From Malurus cyaneus samueli (lineage: Eukaryota; Chordata; Aves; Passeriformes; Maluridae), in contig CM019216.1 of assembly GCA_009741485.1 (NCBI GenBank), positions 41,822,872-41,886,871 of the forward strand: a stretch of DNA of 64,000 nt, given 5' to 3'. Under the pieces are notes generated by a model. The model was not told the DNA's origin. It did no database searches and saw nothing but the letters and a program-made list of their open reading frames with translations. Below are positions 26,301-41,300 of the stretch, piece after piece (position 1 is the first letter of the stretch; every line of letters begins with the position of its first letter). Made by a program: the position numbers and the translations under genes.

Positions 26301-29300
26301 CAAGAACCAGCACTAAGAAGCTGAAGTTCAAGTTAGAAGATGCAATAAGTGAATGTGACATTCTGGCTCAATAGAAGATCTGTTAAAAACAGCACTTCTT
26401 TAAGTTGTCACGAAGTTATCTGTGAAAAATTTCAATATTCTCTTTTTCCATTTGGAAGGATGTAATAAATATCTTTTCTGAAAACACCAAGTATAAAAAT
26501 GCAAGTAAAATTGATAGGCATGAATCCAAGCCATACATCTTTTTCAAGACTGAGTCATAACATATTAGAAGCACAGGAGTAAACCTCTCTTTTAAAAGCT
26601 GCAGATCTTGAGACTTCTGTTCTCTATTACTCTGTTTAGCACCATTGCACTAAGGCAAGCGGTCTTGAACAAATCTATAATAATTGGCAAGTAGATAAGC
26701 AGTGACTGTAAATGAAGTACGAGGGTAGTAAATGAGGTCAAATATTCAAAACATTTCAACTGATCGACTTGCACCAAAAAAAAAGACAGCTTTGTATTAT
26801 ATATCATCCTGAAAGTTAATACATACTCGTTGAGAAACCTATATATTGATCACAACCCGTATATTGATCACAAGTATTTTTTGGCAACTAGTCTTCCTTA
26901 TCTACTTCTTGTGCAGTAATTATTTACTCTTAAAGTACATTTTTCTTGTGATACTTGGGTAGCTAAGAACATCCATGCTGTCATTCGCTGAGGGTACTTC
27001 CAGCCCTTTATTCCATTAGACAGGTGAGCAGCAATGAGTACCTTGTGAGGAGAAGAAGAAGGAAGCAAGCAAATAGTGATACATCTGAGTACTTCTTTTC
27101 AATACATGGTCTGTCAACCAAGGGCAGTGCTCATATATTTATTAATTTTCTGTCAATTTGTTGGGGGCTTTTTGTTTTTTTCTTTTTGACAAACTTGTCC
27201 AGCTGCTTCTTGAATCCATGTAATTTTTCTCTGTGCATAGTAACCTCTTTCAGGCAGCTCTGCAGCTTAGCAACTCCTTGTATGAGAAATTTCTCTGTTT
27301 CAAACTTGTGGAACTTAACAGCTTTCTAGTTTGACTTGATATCCTCTAGTCTCTTATGCTGGAAAATGAAATGAGCAGTCATTTCTTATTCACCATTTCT
27401 GTGTCATTCCTTGTTTTATAGATCTTGGCTATAGCTCCTTCTCACTCTGCTTTTTTTTTTTCCACCTGAATAGATCTGATCAATCTTCTTGTTCCTCTGT
27501 TGCAGCCTTTTCATGCCTACGGCTATCCTTGTCTCTCTTCTGTATCTCTTCTAGTTCCACTGTATTGCTCCTGAGATGGAGAGCAAAGCTGTACACAGTG
27601 CTTACATGTTAATCTCACTGTGAATTTGTTCTGTGAGTAGCTTGCTCAAAGCTACTTGCTGCATTTTTCCAGATCATTTATCAATATGTTGAATGTCATA
27701 GGCCTGAGCATGAATCCACCAGCAACTTTCCTGTACTGTGCAAACCAACCATTTATTCCTGACAATGTTTTAATAGCGTTTCATCAATTGACCATCTAAG
27801 GACCTACGGGTTTTTTTAAGTCTCTTTGAGGCACCCTGTAATCAGTCTAACTTGGTTGTGCATATTCATTTTCTTTATTATAGTTTCTACTCCTTGAATC
27901 TTCTAACAGTACAAATATTTGGTGGGTTGGTCTGTTGTTCTCCTTACCTCCTCTGAAACACGTTTTGGAAGATAGCATTGTATTTGATACATTCTTTTTC
28001 TGTCATATTGAGGTGATATTAAGTGAGAGTGTCTGCACTGTGGTTTGGCTTTAGATGTCTTGAATGTCTGCTTCTGGTCCTGGTGTTTTATTGCCACATA
28101 TTTGACTCTTTAGTCTCCTGGCATTTTGCTTTGTGGTAGTTACAGTGTCATGTTATGCATAAAGAAAGGTTCTGGCACAATAGTCTACCAAAGCTCCACC
28201 ATAATCAGCATGTGTTTAATACAACCCTCACTGGTGCTCTTTTCAGTCCTTGATTATCTGTTGGCCTATATACTGTTGGGTACACTTTTTGCCCTTGCCA
28301 GTCTGGCAAAGGACAAGCGTTAGCTTTTATATCTTGTAAGATTTCCCTTGCTTTTGGGGACTGGCTGTCTTAGCGTAGTGTTTACTTTGTCTGTTGGTGT
28401 TTGATCTTTGCATTTGCCACATCTGGATGCAACTTCAACTGTTTGAGGAATAGTTTCTTATTTCTAATGGTTTCTCTTTAGTTACTATTCGGCAGTGCTC
28501 ACTTCCTTCTGGTTGCTTTAAAGTCATCTTTTGTTAGCTGGCAGGCATTAGGTTTGTTTTCTCCTGCACGGTGTCTCTGAAGTCCCCCTGCATCTGAAGA
28601 AGGCTTTATCCTTTGGTGCTCACTTTTTGTTCCTTTTTAAAATCTTTTCTTAATATAGCACTCCTGTTTTAAGATCAAAATCATTGTCGTAAATGTTTTT
28701 ATGTCATCCTTAGCTTTGTCAGCAATGTTAGTTTTATACCCCATTATTGTCATCGTTAAAACGTGGATCCTTAGGAAAAAAATCTTAAAATCAAGTTTCC
28801 TGCACTGCTAAACTGGCTTTTTTTTTCATGTGGATCTCTGGCATGACTGCTTCATGGTACAAGTACATTGTGTAAAAATTATCACATCTTGGTGTGAGAT
28901 TTGTGCAGTCTGTTACAAGGAGATTACTAAAATATATCATTATTACTGTCCTTTCCCTAGCACCTGTTTAATATCTGTTACCATTTGATGGTTACTGCAT
29001 TTTTTGTCTCAATGGTCAGTAAGGAAGTTCTGGAAACTCTACTCACCACTACTTAGACCTGGAATTTCAGTCCACAGGATCATTTAATACTCATTAACAC
29101 TATTAACTTGTTAATCTGATTTGTCTTTTAAGCTTTCTATGGCAAAGAGCATGTTTTTCCCCCTGGTACGACTGTCTCATTTGTGTATTCTCTCTGCCTG
29201 GTAAAGCGTGTATTCTATTCAATTATGTCAGTTCTGTCCTACAAATTATGTTAATTTATTGTTTTAAAACAAAATATTTCAATTTTACTCTATTATTTTT

Positions 29301-32300
29301 AGCCTCTGTTATTTTGCATGTGTGCTTGGATTTTCCATTTCCATGCCCTCAGTTTAAATAGGATTCTGTGCTTATTACTGTCCCTGTTACTGAGGTTTCA
29401 GATTTCTGTGCATTCTTTTCCTTGAGGATATGGGTTACTAAAGATTGTGTGTCATTGCAAATTGCTTACTTTTACTTAAGTATTTTTCTTTAAGTAGCCT
29501 GTAAGTGTATTCACCATCTATTTTAACAAAATACTCTTTGGACCTTCTCAGTACCATCAGCTTTTTAATTCAGATGAGACCTACCCATCTCAGTAAGGTT
29601 CCCTTTATTCCAGGAGTTTGGGAAAGTGGTCACAAGCACTGGAGATGTTTTCTACATTAGGGTTAAAATTCACAGTGGCTGCGAGAGCTGGGGCTGTTTA
29701 GCTTGGAAAAAAGAAGTCTTGCGGGGGAGACCTTGTTGCCCTCTACAGCTACCTGAAAGGAGTACACTGATGGCATAATCCATAAAAACATTGAACAAAA
29801 TAGTCCACGTAGGCATTTTATAATCTTGTAAAAGGTCCTTTCCCCGTTTAATGGAAAGCCATTAATAATTGCTCTGTGGAAGTCTGACTTTTTAAATTGG
29901 TAACCAGTTTTGCTTTTGCAGTCATAGGTAATCTACCCTATTTTGATTCCATTGACGTAAGGCAGTCTTCCTAATTTCAACTATCAAATGAAAGCTGTCT
30001 CTCTAGAATATAAAATTGCCCCTCATGAGCCATTATGATTTAAAATGCTTAACTAGCATTATTTTTTCAGTGCTATTATATTCCTTGTAGCATGTCAAAA
30101 AAGACTAGGAAGTCCTAACACACAGCCTATGTTTATTCTTCTGTATCTGTGCTCTCAGCTGGAGTCCTTTTCTTGAAAATTCACTTTTCAGTATTGTTTA
30201 AAAAGTCAATATATGAGCATGTATTTATTTCTAGAAGCAGAATTACAGATTATTTTTTACATGCTGCACACAAACTGTTCATGAATATTTTAGCCATTTC
30301 ACAGCTATTTCAGCATCAGTGCTCATCCTAGAAGTGGACTGCTTCATTCATACAACATTTGATTTTTTCAAATCTCTTTTTCACAAGATATTAATGTACA
30401 TTTTAATAAGAAATAGTCTTTTCTCCATGAATCTCAAAGCTCTTTATGAGTAGCTTGGTTATAGCAGGATTATGTCATCACTAACAGTGATATTTTAAGA
30501 GCTTAAAATAACTGACTTGGAAATAACACTTGTGATTTTTTTTTTAGTCTACTCATGTTACATGCAACACCTCCAGTGACTGTTACCTGTTAACAATTGT
30601 AGGCATTTTATTCTCTGATTACTTTGATTCTGTAGAGATGCCAGTGCAGAGTGGGTTAGTCCAGTTGTGTTTTGCTGCATACCTGAGCTACCTTGGGTCT
30701 CTGTATGCTGCATTGCACAGTGCATTGTAAACAGGCTGTAATTAGCTGCCTTTCTGGAATCCACATCAAAGTCTAGTTATTTAGCCAACCATTTTTAGGT
30801 GCACTGAAATTATGGATGTAGGTGGAATTGTATCTTTCATTGTTAAAATGTTGTGGGAAATATCTCTGCCTCCTGAATAAAACTGAAGGAGACATAGAAG
30901 TCAGGGCACATTTTGTGGGATACCAGCTGAGTAGGATAAAAGCAAGCTGTCTTTTGCAGCTGCGTTTAGGAGTCCCAGCCAGCCAGAAAATATTCTCTTT
31001 CACATATCCACTAGAAAGTAGAAATTGTTCAGAGCTTTTCTGTGAGAATGATGCTGGACCAAATTCAACTCAACTATAAGAAGTCTCCACTTCCACGGGA
31101 AGCTGTGCTTGGCCCAGAGGCCCTATTCATGGGAATACTGTCCCTCTTTTACAAGTACTGAGCAAATAGAGTCCCGGAGATAGTGTCAATACAAGTTGGA
31201 GGACAAGTAAACCACTGTATTGATTTTGAAATAAATCCAAAGTAATATCTCTCTGCTGTTAACAGAAACCGTATAGCTTGGAAGAGAACTCATTGAAATA
31301 GTGGCTTAGCAAAAGCAGGCTAAATTAGGGGAAGTCTGATTGCAGTGTTGGCTCAGTTTGGTTATCCTTAGAAGTAAATCCTACTAAGAGTCTAGAATAA
31401 ATGATTTTATTGTTTAACCTAGGTGTAGTGGGAATGTATATTTCGTAAGATGACATTGGTGTATTTCTCTCCCTATATCATATTCATGAATCATCTGGAC
31501 ATATGTTGTTCCACAGCTGAGTCTTACCAGGTTTGAAAAGACAGGGCTGGTTGGCAGGTGGATTGCTCCATTTGGATGGGAATACCTGCTGTGTTCTTGG
31601 AATGGCTCTTCTCCTAATTTCAGTAGTAATTTTTTTCCCAGCATCTAAAAAGAAATTAACTGGGCCATATTCTAGGAGAGTAGTCTTTCTGAAAAATATT
31701 TGGTGAGACAATCTCCTTATTGGAATAATGTTAATAGGTTCTCAACTTGTATGCATTTGTATGTGCCTTTATGAGCCATTGATCTCCAGAGAGGACTGGA
31801 TTATCTCCCACTGTTCGTGATTGTCTCTGTGAATCACCAAAAATAGAGGAATTGGATTGTATCCTGTAGGACTTAATTCATTTTGTGTGTGTGATTACTT
31901 TTACTGGTGTTTAATATCTTTTATTCTTTTTTTTTTTTCCATCCTTGATACAGAGAATTTCTCATTGAGTCCTCAAGGGACATTCTGTCACTTTAATACT
32001 TAATAAAAAATTGGCATTATGTCCACAGGGTGCAGTCTTTCCTAAAAAAAAAAAAGCCATGGTGGTCAGTAACTGTTCAGTGTACCATCTGTTCCTTGGA
32101 AACCAAATCAATTTATTTGTTTATCTTATAAGATCATGCTATCCACTCAGGAGAAATGGAGTAAAAAAGTTATATATATATATAATATATATATTAATAT
32201 ATTATATATATATATGTATTAAAATTGTCAATATCCTGTATAGGTATGAAATGCTGGTTCATTTTATAAATTATTTATAAGAGTGAATGCAGCAGATTGT

Positions 32301-35300
32301 TGTTGTGGTTGGGGTTCTTTTGTTTTGTTTTGTTTTTAATGAGACTCAATAGTCATAGTCAGGAAATGGAGATGTCAATACTTTGGTCTTTTAAAAATTA
32401 AATGCCATGACTGCTGCTTCTGGTACCATCCACATTAGTTAAAACAACTCCTTTCAAGTTGAAGGCACTATCTTTTCCAATTCTGCCAGGAGAAGGATTA
32501 AGTAATTTTTGCTATGGGAGACAGAATACACACAAAGCCCTAGAAAACTTCATCTGATTTTTTTCCCTCCATTTCTGTCCTCTTCCTTCCAACTGTGGCC
32601 ACCCCAGGGCTGCCAAAGATGAGTAGCACTCTCTTTGACCGAGCAGAAGTAGTGGGGAGAGCAGGACACTGCTGCTGAAGCCAGAGGGCTCTCTGTATGC
32701 AGCAGCCACGGGCTGGTTTCCACGTGACTTACTGGCTTTGCAAACCAAGGAGTAGTGCCCTGCACTAAAGCAGCATCTGTCCAACATTGTGTGTAGCTGG
32801 CATAAGATTTTGAGCCAGTCTTTTCCTAATGCCATGTTACAGCAAGAAGAGGTTGCTATGGCATTTCAAAATCTTATGTTTGCATTGCAGGAAACTGGCC
32901 TGAGTTCAGCATTGGCCTTGCTTGGAGCAGGGACATCCTGGGGTCCCTTTCCAACAGATTCTGTGATTTGGCTTCTAGTGATTACCCACCCTTTGTATCT
33001 TATTTTATGTATCTTATATTGCTTCCTATTGTATTCTTATTATATTTATTTGTTTCTCTGTGTTGTACGAATTTAAGCATTGTGATAGCAATATCTACTC
33101 AAGGGCCTCATGGTACTACTTCATAGTAATCTTTATGCTCAGGCCAAGTGAAAAGTAAATGGGATTCCAGAGTTTCAATCCTTCATCATCCCTGGCTTGT
33201 TCAGAGTCAAGAGAAAGGAAATTTGCAGGGGGGCAGAGTAGTAAAAGTTGTGCAAAATTGAAAACTTGAAATAATGGTATTTTTTCCCTCTTGTTTCAGG
33301 TTATGCCTTAGATCCCTCTATAGATAATCCTGAAGTGGGTACCAAATATATTGGTTCTGTAGAAGAAGCTGAAAAAAATCAAGGTAATTATTTCAGAATC
33401 TTGTATAGCTGATAACTGTTTTCATTTCTTCTTTACTAATAGATGAAATAGGTATTAGCAAAGGAAGGTACTATGGTAGACTTACCCATGTCCGAAAGCA
33501 CAATAAAAGAGATGTGTTGCAACTGTAAAGTAGAGGGGGGAGGGAGATATTGGAATGTTTTGTTTTTTTGAAGTACTAAATGTTTCAGGCTCTCACAACA
33601 AATTTCAAAGTAGTATTTGCGATGTGCCATTGCATGGATGCAATTTATCTGTGTTTTTGAAACAGCTTTTTGGGCCTCTTAAATTCTGTCGTAACCGACA
33701 TTGTCCCATGTCTGCAGTAAGATACCTGTATGTTGAGCTAATCACCATAACTGCTCCTCAGGAGCAAACTGCTCACTCTGTGTCAACCTTTGGCATTCCT
33801 GTCGCGAGCTGTGTGTTGTTGTGCTTAGCAGAGTTTAGCTCTTTGGGTTATTTGGAAAACCATTGGAAGGCTGCCAAATGGTAAAGGCATGGGATGCCAT
33901 TTGGAGGATTGACTACCACAGGCATGGGGTTTGTAATTAATACCTTGATAAAAGATATTTAACACTTAAAGGGACTTGTTTGCATTGGAAAACTGTACCT
34001 GTGTAAACTTCATGGTTATGCTTCCCCATGTATGTCTTTTTCAAACATCCTATTCACATGGATATACAAAGGATCTTTATTTCTGTGTCCTCTTCCTTGG
34101 AATATTTCCAAGGTTATTTCACTCTTTCTTTCTAAAGAAGGAAATTACTAAGATTAAACCATTTCAAAAAATGAAAAAAAAAAAGAAGAGTTTTTCGTAA
34201 TGGAATTTAATAATGCATTTTAAGAGAACTCTTGATAAATGTACAATTCCTTCATAGGATCACTTTTTGCATTTCCTGTTTTCCCCTTGTTTATGTAAAA
34301 CTTTTTCGCTCTTTTGCACTAGATGAGTATTACTGCTGCTGTAGAAAAATATCTGAAAATTGCACACAGTTCTTTATACAACCTTGAAAAACTTAAAATA
34401 CTTTAAAATAATTACTTACAGTTTATTTTTTACTCGCATATCCATATTGTTTAGTAGTTTTGACACACAGCATTCTGAGAGCACAGCATTTGTGAAAAGC
34501 TAGCATTTCTTTGAAAGAACAAGATACTGGTTGGAGGGAAATGACTGTCAGTAGTTACTGACTTTTAACAGGGCCTCTAGCAATAGAAAAGAGTAATGAT
34601 TTTAAGCTAAAAGACGGTAAATTCGGACTACTTATAAATTTTTCTCCAGTGTGGTTGGGCACTTCTGTGCCCAGACAGGTAGTGGGTGCCCCATTCCTGG
34701 AGATGTTCAAGTTCAGGCTGCACCAGCCTCTGAACAACCTGATGTAGTTGAAGATGCTGCTGTTCATTACAAGGTGGTTGGAGCAGGTGACCTTTAAAGG
34801 TCACTTTCAACCCATATCATTCTATAAATTTTTACTAAATTGTACTGTTGTGGCTGGGGTTTTGGGAGATGTGTCTTATTTTCATTTTGGGGCAGGTTTT
34901 TTTGAAAATGAGAGGGTTGAGAGGGATCCAAAACCAAGAAGACTCGACTTTCAAAAACTACACTATTTAAAGTATGAATATTGATGTATTCGTGCAATCT
35001 GCAGACTTACTGTTAAAAATTTATGGATACATGCATGGTTAAGTACTCTAACAAGCAATGATACACAGTTGAAGTGGTTTCCTTTGTAACTGTACATAGT
35101 TAGCAGTGTTCATAGCTGGAAAAGTGAGCAATGCTTTGATCATTTTGTTTAAATACTTTTTCCATTTTGTCCTTTATATGGAAAGAAGTGATGGTGATGG
35201 CTTTTTCTTTTAAACTGACTATGATATGACCTCTGATGTTGTATTCTGTGTTAGCAGTTAGTCATTGTATTGTTTCTTTCTTCAGGTTTAACAGTGTTTG

Positions 35301-38300
35301 AAACAGGGCAGAGGAAAATTGAAAAAAGGAAGAAATTCAAGGAGAATGATGCATCTAATATTGATGGTTTCCTGGGACCATGGGCGAAGTATGTTGATGA
35401 AAAAGAAGTAGCCAAACCGACAGAAGTAAGTACTGCTTTAACACAGTGGATACAAATTTTTAGTATATGGCCCTGGTTTAAACAGCTGCTTTAGTGCTTG
35501 TCCAAACAGAAGATCCATGGTATGCTTTGGGGTAATAGAAACATTTTAGGTAATGTGTCCAAATACTGTGTAACAAATATTCTGCATTGAATTATTCGTA
35601 ACACTTTTTGGCAAAAAAAATTAATTTAATCTGCATGTAGACTCTGATTAAAAGAACCAGCTTGGAAAAAAAAAATTGAAGTAAAACTTTTTTGAAAAAA
35701 ACTGCCAAATGAAAACCCCCAATAAGGCTCACACAAATACACACACCCTGAACCCTACAACCCTACAACAAGATATCCTTCTTGTTCAGTTAGTGGTTAG
35801 CTTTAGTCTATGAATAAAACAATAATAGTTCTTTTCAGTGTGCATAGCTTTTCAAGCTATTATAGATTTGATAAGGGTATTCTCTTCATTGATGCTTAGA
35901 AGTATTACTAATCTCATTTAGCAAATAAATGTGTTCTTAATGGTGAGTAAACAGTAGTACAGTTCTGGATTTTGTTACGGGATTCTGAATACTGAGTTTT
36001 TAAGATATCATGCTTTGTTTTTTCCAGGAAGAGCAGAAGGAGTTGGATGAAATAACAGCTAAGAGGCAGAAGAGAGGAAAACTAGAAGATGATAAACCTG
36101 GAGAGGAAAAGACTATATTACATGGTAATGGCATCTTCCTGGCTGTTCTCATTTTCTAGCTCGCTGTGTTTTCTTGCCCACTGTGTTAATTAGTAAGGAT
36201 GGCAGACAGCCTCAGCAGTTTTGCTGAGGCACCTGGATGTGTCTGTATTGGAGATAGCAGCACTCACAGGCATAAGCATAAAGGACAGGGAAAGAGATGA
36301 ACTTGGACTAATTCCACTTCATACTGTGAAGAGCAGTGTGAAAATGTCATTTTTCAGGGCATTGGTTTTATTTATTTATTTTAAGTGTTACTAGATGCAC
36401 ATATCCCTTTCCTGTTTCACAGAGCAAACATATTAAAGTTATGAGTTTGGCTTAGATTCAGCTTCAAAATTACTGTAGTTTTATATGTCAGTATTTTCAT
36501 CAGCAGGTAGTGCTTTGAGTTATGGCTTATGAACAATTTAGAAAATCACTTGGAGCTTATGAACAATTTAGAAAATCACTTGGACTTTACACTTCCTCAA
36601 TTTTCAATGTAAATGTTCTTGCCATCTTACTATGAATAATTGTCTATCAATTAATTACCCTGTGGAAGCCTATAGTATTTTCAAAGAAAATAATTTGGTA
36701 AGTAAAATCCAGTAATTTTTTTAAACTGTTACTTTAGCTCTCTGCGTACAAAACAGCCCTATGTTACCCTGCTTGGTGAAGATAGTTTGATAAACAGCCA
36801 GGCTCACATGCACAAGCTGTGAGCATCCTTTCTAACATGCCTTAGAGAAGTGGTGAGATAAGCATTGCTGACATTAGTTCTTCATTCTGTTTATGTGTAG
36901 TAGATCGTGACAGTATTTATTGATCAGCAGTGAGCATAACAAATATGAAATTTTAGCCACTGAGCCTTTAATGGAGTAATTATTTTGTATCTAGTTTTCA
37001 TGCTCACTACCTGAAATTTCACAGTGAAAGACCTAGCAGTATAAACCGTGATCTCATCACATGCAAACATTCCAGAAATATGCCATTTTGAAGATGTGTG
37101 TAAGCATGGATATTGTGCAGGTATACAACCAAAATTCCCATAACAGCATTCCAGAAACTGAGAAATTAATCAGTGCACCATTTATTGTCATGGCTGCCCA
37201 ACATATGTCTACTCTGACATATCCATTTTCATGCACAATGCATCCCTGTGTTTCTGACTGTCCATTCACTTCTTAAATCTAGTTAAAGTGCAGCTGTGCG
37301 TTGCTGCTGACCAATATTGGTTCATGCCAGCCAAATGAATCTTTTTTTCCTTGATTGGTAATTCTGTTGGCGTGACTGACACAGCACAGAGCTGGCCAGA
37401 ATATGACTTGCAAGCAAATGTCACAGTTAGAGTTACACATTTTAATCTATGTGGAGTTAGAGTAATCAAACCCTTTTTAATCAGGGAAACTCTTTGTTTG
37501 GTGATGAGTAAGATGTGTAGGAGAGAGATTGTCTCAATGTTCTTATTGCCAGATTCAAAGAAGATTTTGCTGAAATTACTTAATTTGAGTTAAACTGATG
37601 TCAAATAAGGTTTCATATCTGAATCCTATGAAGCTGTTTTTTCTTGTACTCCCTCTCTCACCTTTCCCTCCATACTAGAGCAGCTGTGTTGTGAAAAACC
37701 TTGTGTGAGTTGTTGAGCCTTTCAAAGACTATAACCTCCTAAAATATAGGTTCTTGGATTCTCAAAATTCTATGTTCACCTTTTCAGTTAAGGAAATGTA
37801 TGACTATCAGGGGAGATCTTATCTTCACGTCCCACAAGATGTTGGAGTTAATCTCCGTTCTACAGTGCCACCTGAGAAGTGCTATCTTCCAAAGAAACAA
37901 ATCCATGTGTGGTCTGGGCATACAAAGGTAGGAATGTTTGTGAGAATGTAGCATAACAACCTGTTTAATTGTCTGTCTGCAGCTATTCTATAAAACTGAA
38001 GGTTCAGTAGAAGGAAAGAGGGTTTTCATCTTTACCATACTCTGCATGTAACTGGTTACATTACATGCTTATGTAAAGTGTTTGCCTGATTAATTACAGC
38101 TGTCTAGCTGCAAATACTTTTGTGTTAGCATAGTGATTTCCTGACCTCCCATAAAAGGGAGAAGTGTTATTCAATGACTTCTGTGGGATTTGGAGTTTCT
38201 TCCTAGACTACAATGTGAGTAACAATAAGGCTAATTCTGGAGATTCCTAGGAATGTTAGACATTTGAGGATTTTTTGCAGTAAAAGTACTTAAGGGCTAT

Positions 38301-41300
38301 TTTGTATCAAACTTATGAAATGTAACATAGATTTTGTGAGTATGGAGCATCAGCATTACAGGTTTCCCAAATACAGCTAATTCCTTTGAGAAGTGTGTCT
38401 TGGTAAGAGTTTTCTTTGATGTTGCTTAACATCCATAGTTCCTTCTTGTGTCGGGTACCAAAACTGTATACATACTTCTGGTATTAAAAAAGTGTTTCAC
38501 TGCTCAGGGTTGCAAAGCATATACTCAATTTGCTGCTTCTTTTGTCACTAATTTTAAGCATTGCTTGAGGGGCAATATGCTGCACTGCAATGGACAGCAC
38601 CTTAGTAATGAAGGAGGAAAGGAGGACATGGAATGTTTTTAGCTTTTACCCTTTTTTAGTTGAGTGACATCTCTGAGCTCTTCTTTGATAATGGCTGCAT
38701 CAACGAGCTTAGAGCTGCAACTATCAGGTCTTTCCAAAATGACATCTCCTCCCCAGAGCTCTAGTCACTCCCCTGCCTATTATCCTATTAAAACAGACTG
38801 ATGCATAAAATAGCTTTTTCCTTCAAACAAGATGAATAATGATATCGATGAGAGAGGCAAAAGAAAAATGGGTTGGCAAATTTAGAAAAGCTGGGGGATA
38901 TAAGCAGACAATAATAGGGAGGATAAAGTACCCAGTTCCAGCCAGGGGTGGGAGGGAGGAACTGGATGGAATATGAATAGAGTAATCAACATGAAATGGA
39001 AAGGAGAGGCATCAAACTATGAGTATTTGAGGGTTCTTTGCACTTCTGTGAAAGGAGTATCTATAATACAGACAGATGGGAAGATGCTGTGCCCGGGGAG
39101 TCTGAGCTCAGTGGGTAGAACCCACTGAGACTATATTTAAGAAATTGAGCTGGCCAAAACCTGTTTTATTTGTGGAAAAATGCCTCACCTGCCCCACCTG
39201 AAAAGGTTTGTTACACAGATACAGTCCCTCAACTCACAGTTTGTATTTATTTGCTGTGTTTATCACAGTAATGGTGTGGATTTTGAGGGTATATATGCAG
39301 CTGTTAAAGTGAATCAATCTTTTTCCAATTAACAGTTGTTCAATACATGTTTCTAAAATGGAATGTGAGCAGGTTATTTCTTTTCGAGATACAGTATCTG
39401 TATATTTTTTGAAGACAAGCTTTATCTTTTTGCTTGGAAAACAGGGCAAATAAACTAAGGAAACATCTAGATGATCCACTTACTGTTAACTTATGTTCTT
39501 ATTTACAGGGTGTCAGTGCAGTCAGATTGTTTCCTCTGTCTGGGCATATACTGTTGTCTTGCTCTATGGATTGCAAAATTAAGGTGAGTTATTTTTCTGT
39601 TTTCATGGATGTGTTTTATACAATACTGGAATACACACTGTGTATTTTAGGATACGTAAACATTTGGTACTTCTACCAAATACCTTTTGTCTGTGTTGCT
39701 TTTATTTTTCTCACTTAACTTTTGAATTACAAATTCATTTGGAACAAAGATAGAAATAGTACACAAGACTGAGGCTGTTAGAACAGTGTTGTTTATTAAT
39801 AGTATTTAGAAGGTCACAAGTTCTCACGTTGTTGCCTTTGTTTTTATATTAACTCATTTTCTGTGAAGCCTAGTTTTACAGCTAATAGGTCTCTGCTGAA
39901 GTCTTTTGCTGAAGCATTTGTTGTGTGAGCTAATCTCACTTCAGGCTGGCATATGTCATAAGAAAGCTATGTTTTGGGTTTGTTTTTTTTTCAGTAGCAT
40001 AACCTTAAGTCATGGGAGTTTTAGTTATTCTAAGGGGGATTTTACTGACAGGAAGGTAACAGCATTCTGTGAACTTCTGGATACATTGTAATTAATCAGT
40101 AGATGACATATGTTTGTAATTAATTTCTTAAAAGATGTTGCCATATATGTTTGCACTTAATATCAGCATCATTATTGTTTAACAACTGACATATTTCCCC
40201 CTCTCCTTTTTTTCCAAGCTGTGGGAAGTATATGGTGATCGAAGATGTCTACGAACATTTATTGGTAATAATATTTTTTAAAATTCATTTATGTCTTGAA
40301 CAACTTCCTGGAAGAATATTATTTAGGTTAGCTTACTAATTTGCCATGGAGAGGACTTGTGTGCATCCAAGGCAATGGGTGTTTGGTGTGATCTTGGCAG
40401 TAAGATCTGAAAAAGATTCAACTTTCAGTAAGAACTTTGTCATTATTCAAAGCAATTTAATGTTGATGTATTAACACCTTACAACCCTTAGAACAAAACA
40501 TTAGTGTACTACAATCATCAGTATTTCATACAAAGACACCTTTTCAAAGGCAAAATTTTGACATTAAATTACCCCATCTTCATGCTAAAAACAGCAGCCC
40601 TCTGTATTTAACCAGTGAGGGTTAAATGGTCTGATGATCCCACCTTAAATAGGTCATTCCATCTGTGCTGAGTTTCTAGTGCAAAAGAATGGGAAATCTT
40701 TTTTATGTTCAGGTGCAGTCTTTGTTCATGTAACAGGTGCTTTTTAAAGCAGATAGCTGAGAGAGAAATACAAACTTTTTAGCAGCCTTGAATATAGAAC
40801 AAAAGTAGCTGATTCTCCTATTGAAATAGGAACATTTCTAGAACACTGAGTGAATATACGTTGAGTAACAATAAAGAAGCCTTTTTTCACCTGTTATTTC
40901 TGATGACAGCAGTGTGGCAAAGATGATGGTTCAAAAAAAGATTTTCTCTCAATAGCCTGCTCTTTCTGAACAGTGTGACTGTTTTTCTCAAAGGGTTCTT
41001 ATTATCAACAAGATTTGCCTGCTATTTTGCTATATTTCAATTACTGTGTCAATATTTTAACTAAAAAGAACTGTAAGTCTGATGTGGCAGTCAGGTGAAA
41101 GTATTGATCCTGAGAGGTAACAAGTTTAACACAGGATGAAAGCATTCTTAGTTTTCTGATCTAATACTTCCCATATTTTCCAATTATAAATATTTCTTCA
41201 TTAAATGTGTCTCATGTAGTGTGTGTCTCTTCTCTTTTCATTAGATATTGCCGTTTATTAAAGTGCTTTAAATTTCTTCAGAAGTTCTGCTTGTGTATCA

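Larger units (their letters stand above)
24947..33299 (+). other. CDC40: CDC40 intron 3
   Basis: Intron of 8353 bases with donor GTAAGT and acceptor TTTCAG. It carries an old CR1-like repeat (27180-27810), two short CR1 pieces (29677-29764 and 32910-32970), a TA-rich microsatellite near 32170-32220 and a short tandem of ATATTGATCACAA at 26842-26873. No other exon or RNA gene was supported. Confidence 0.9.
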
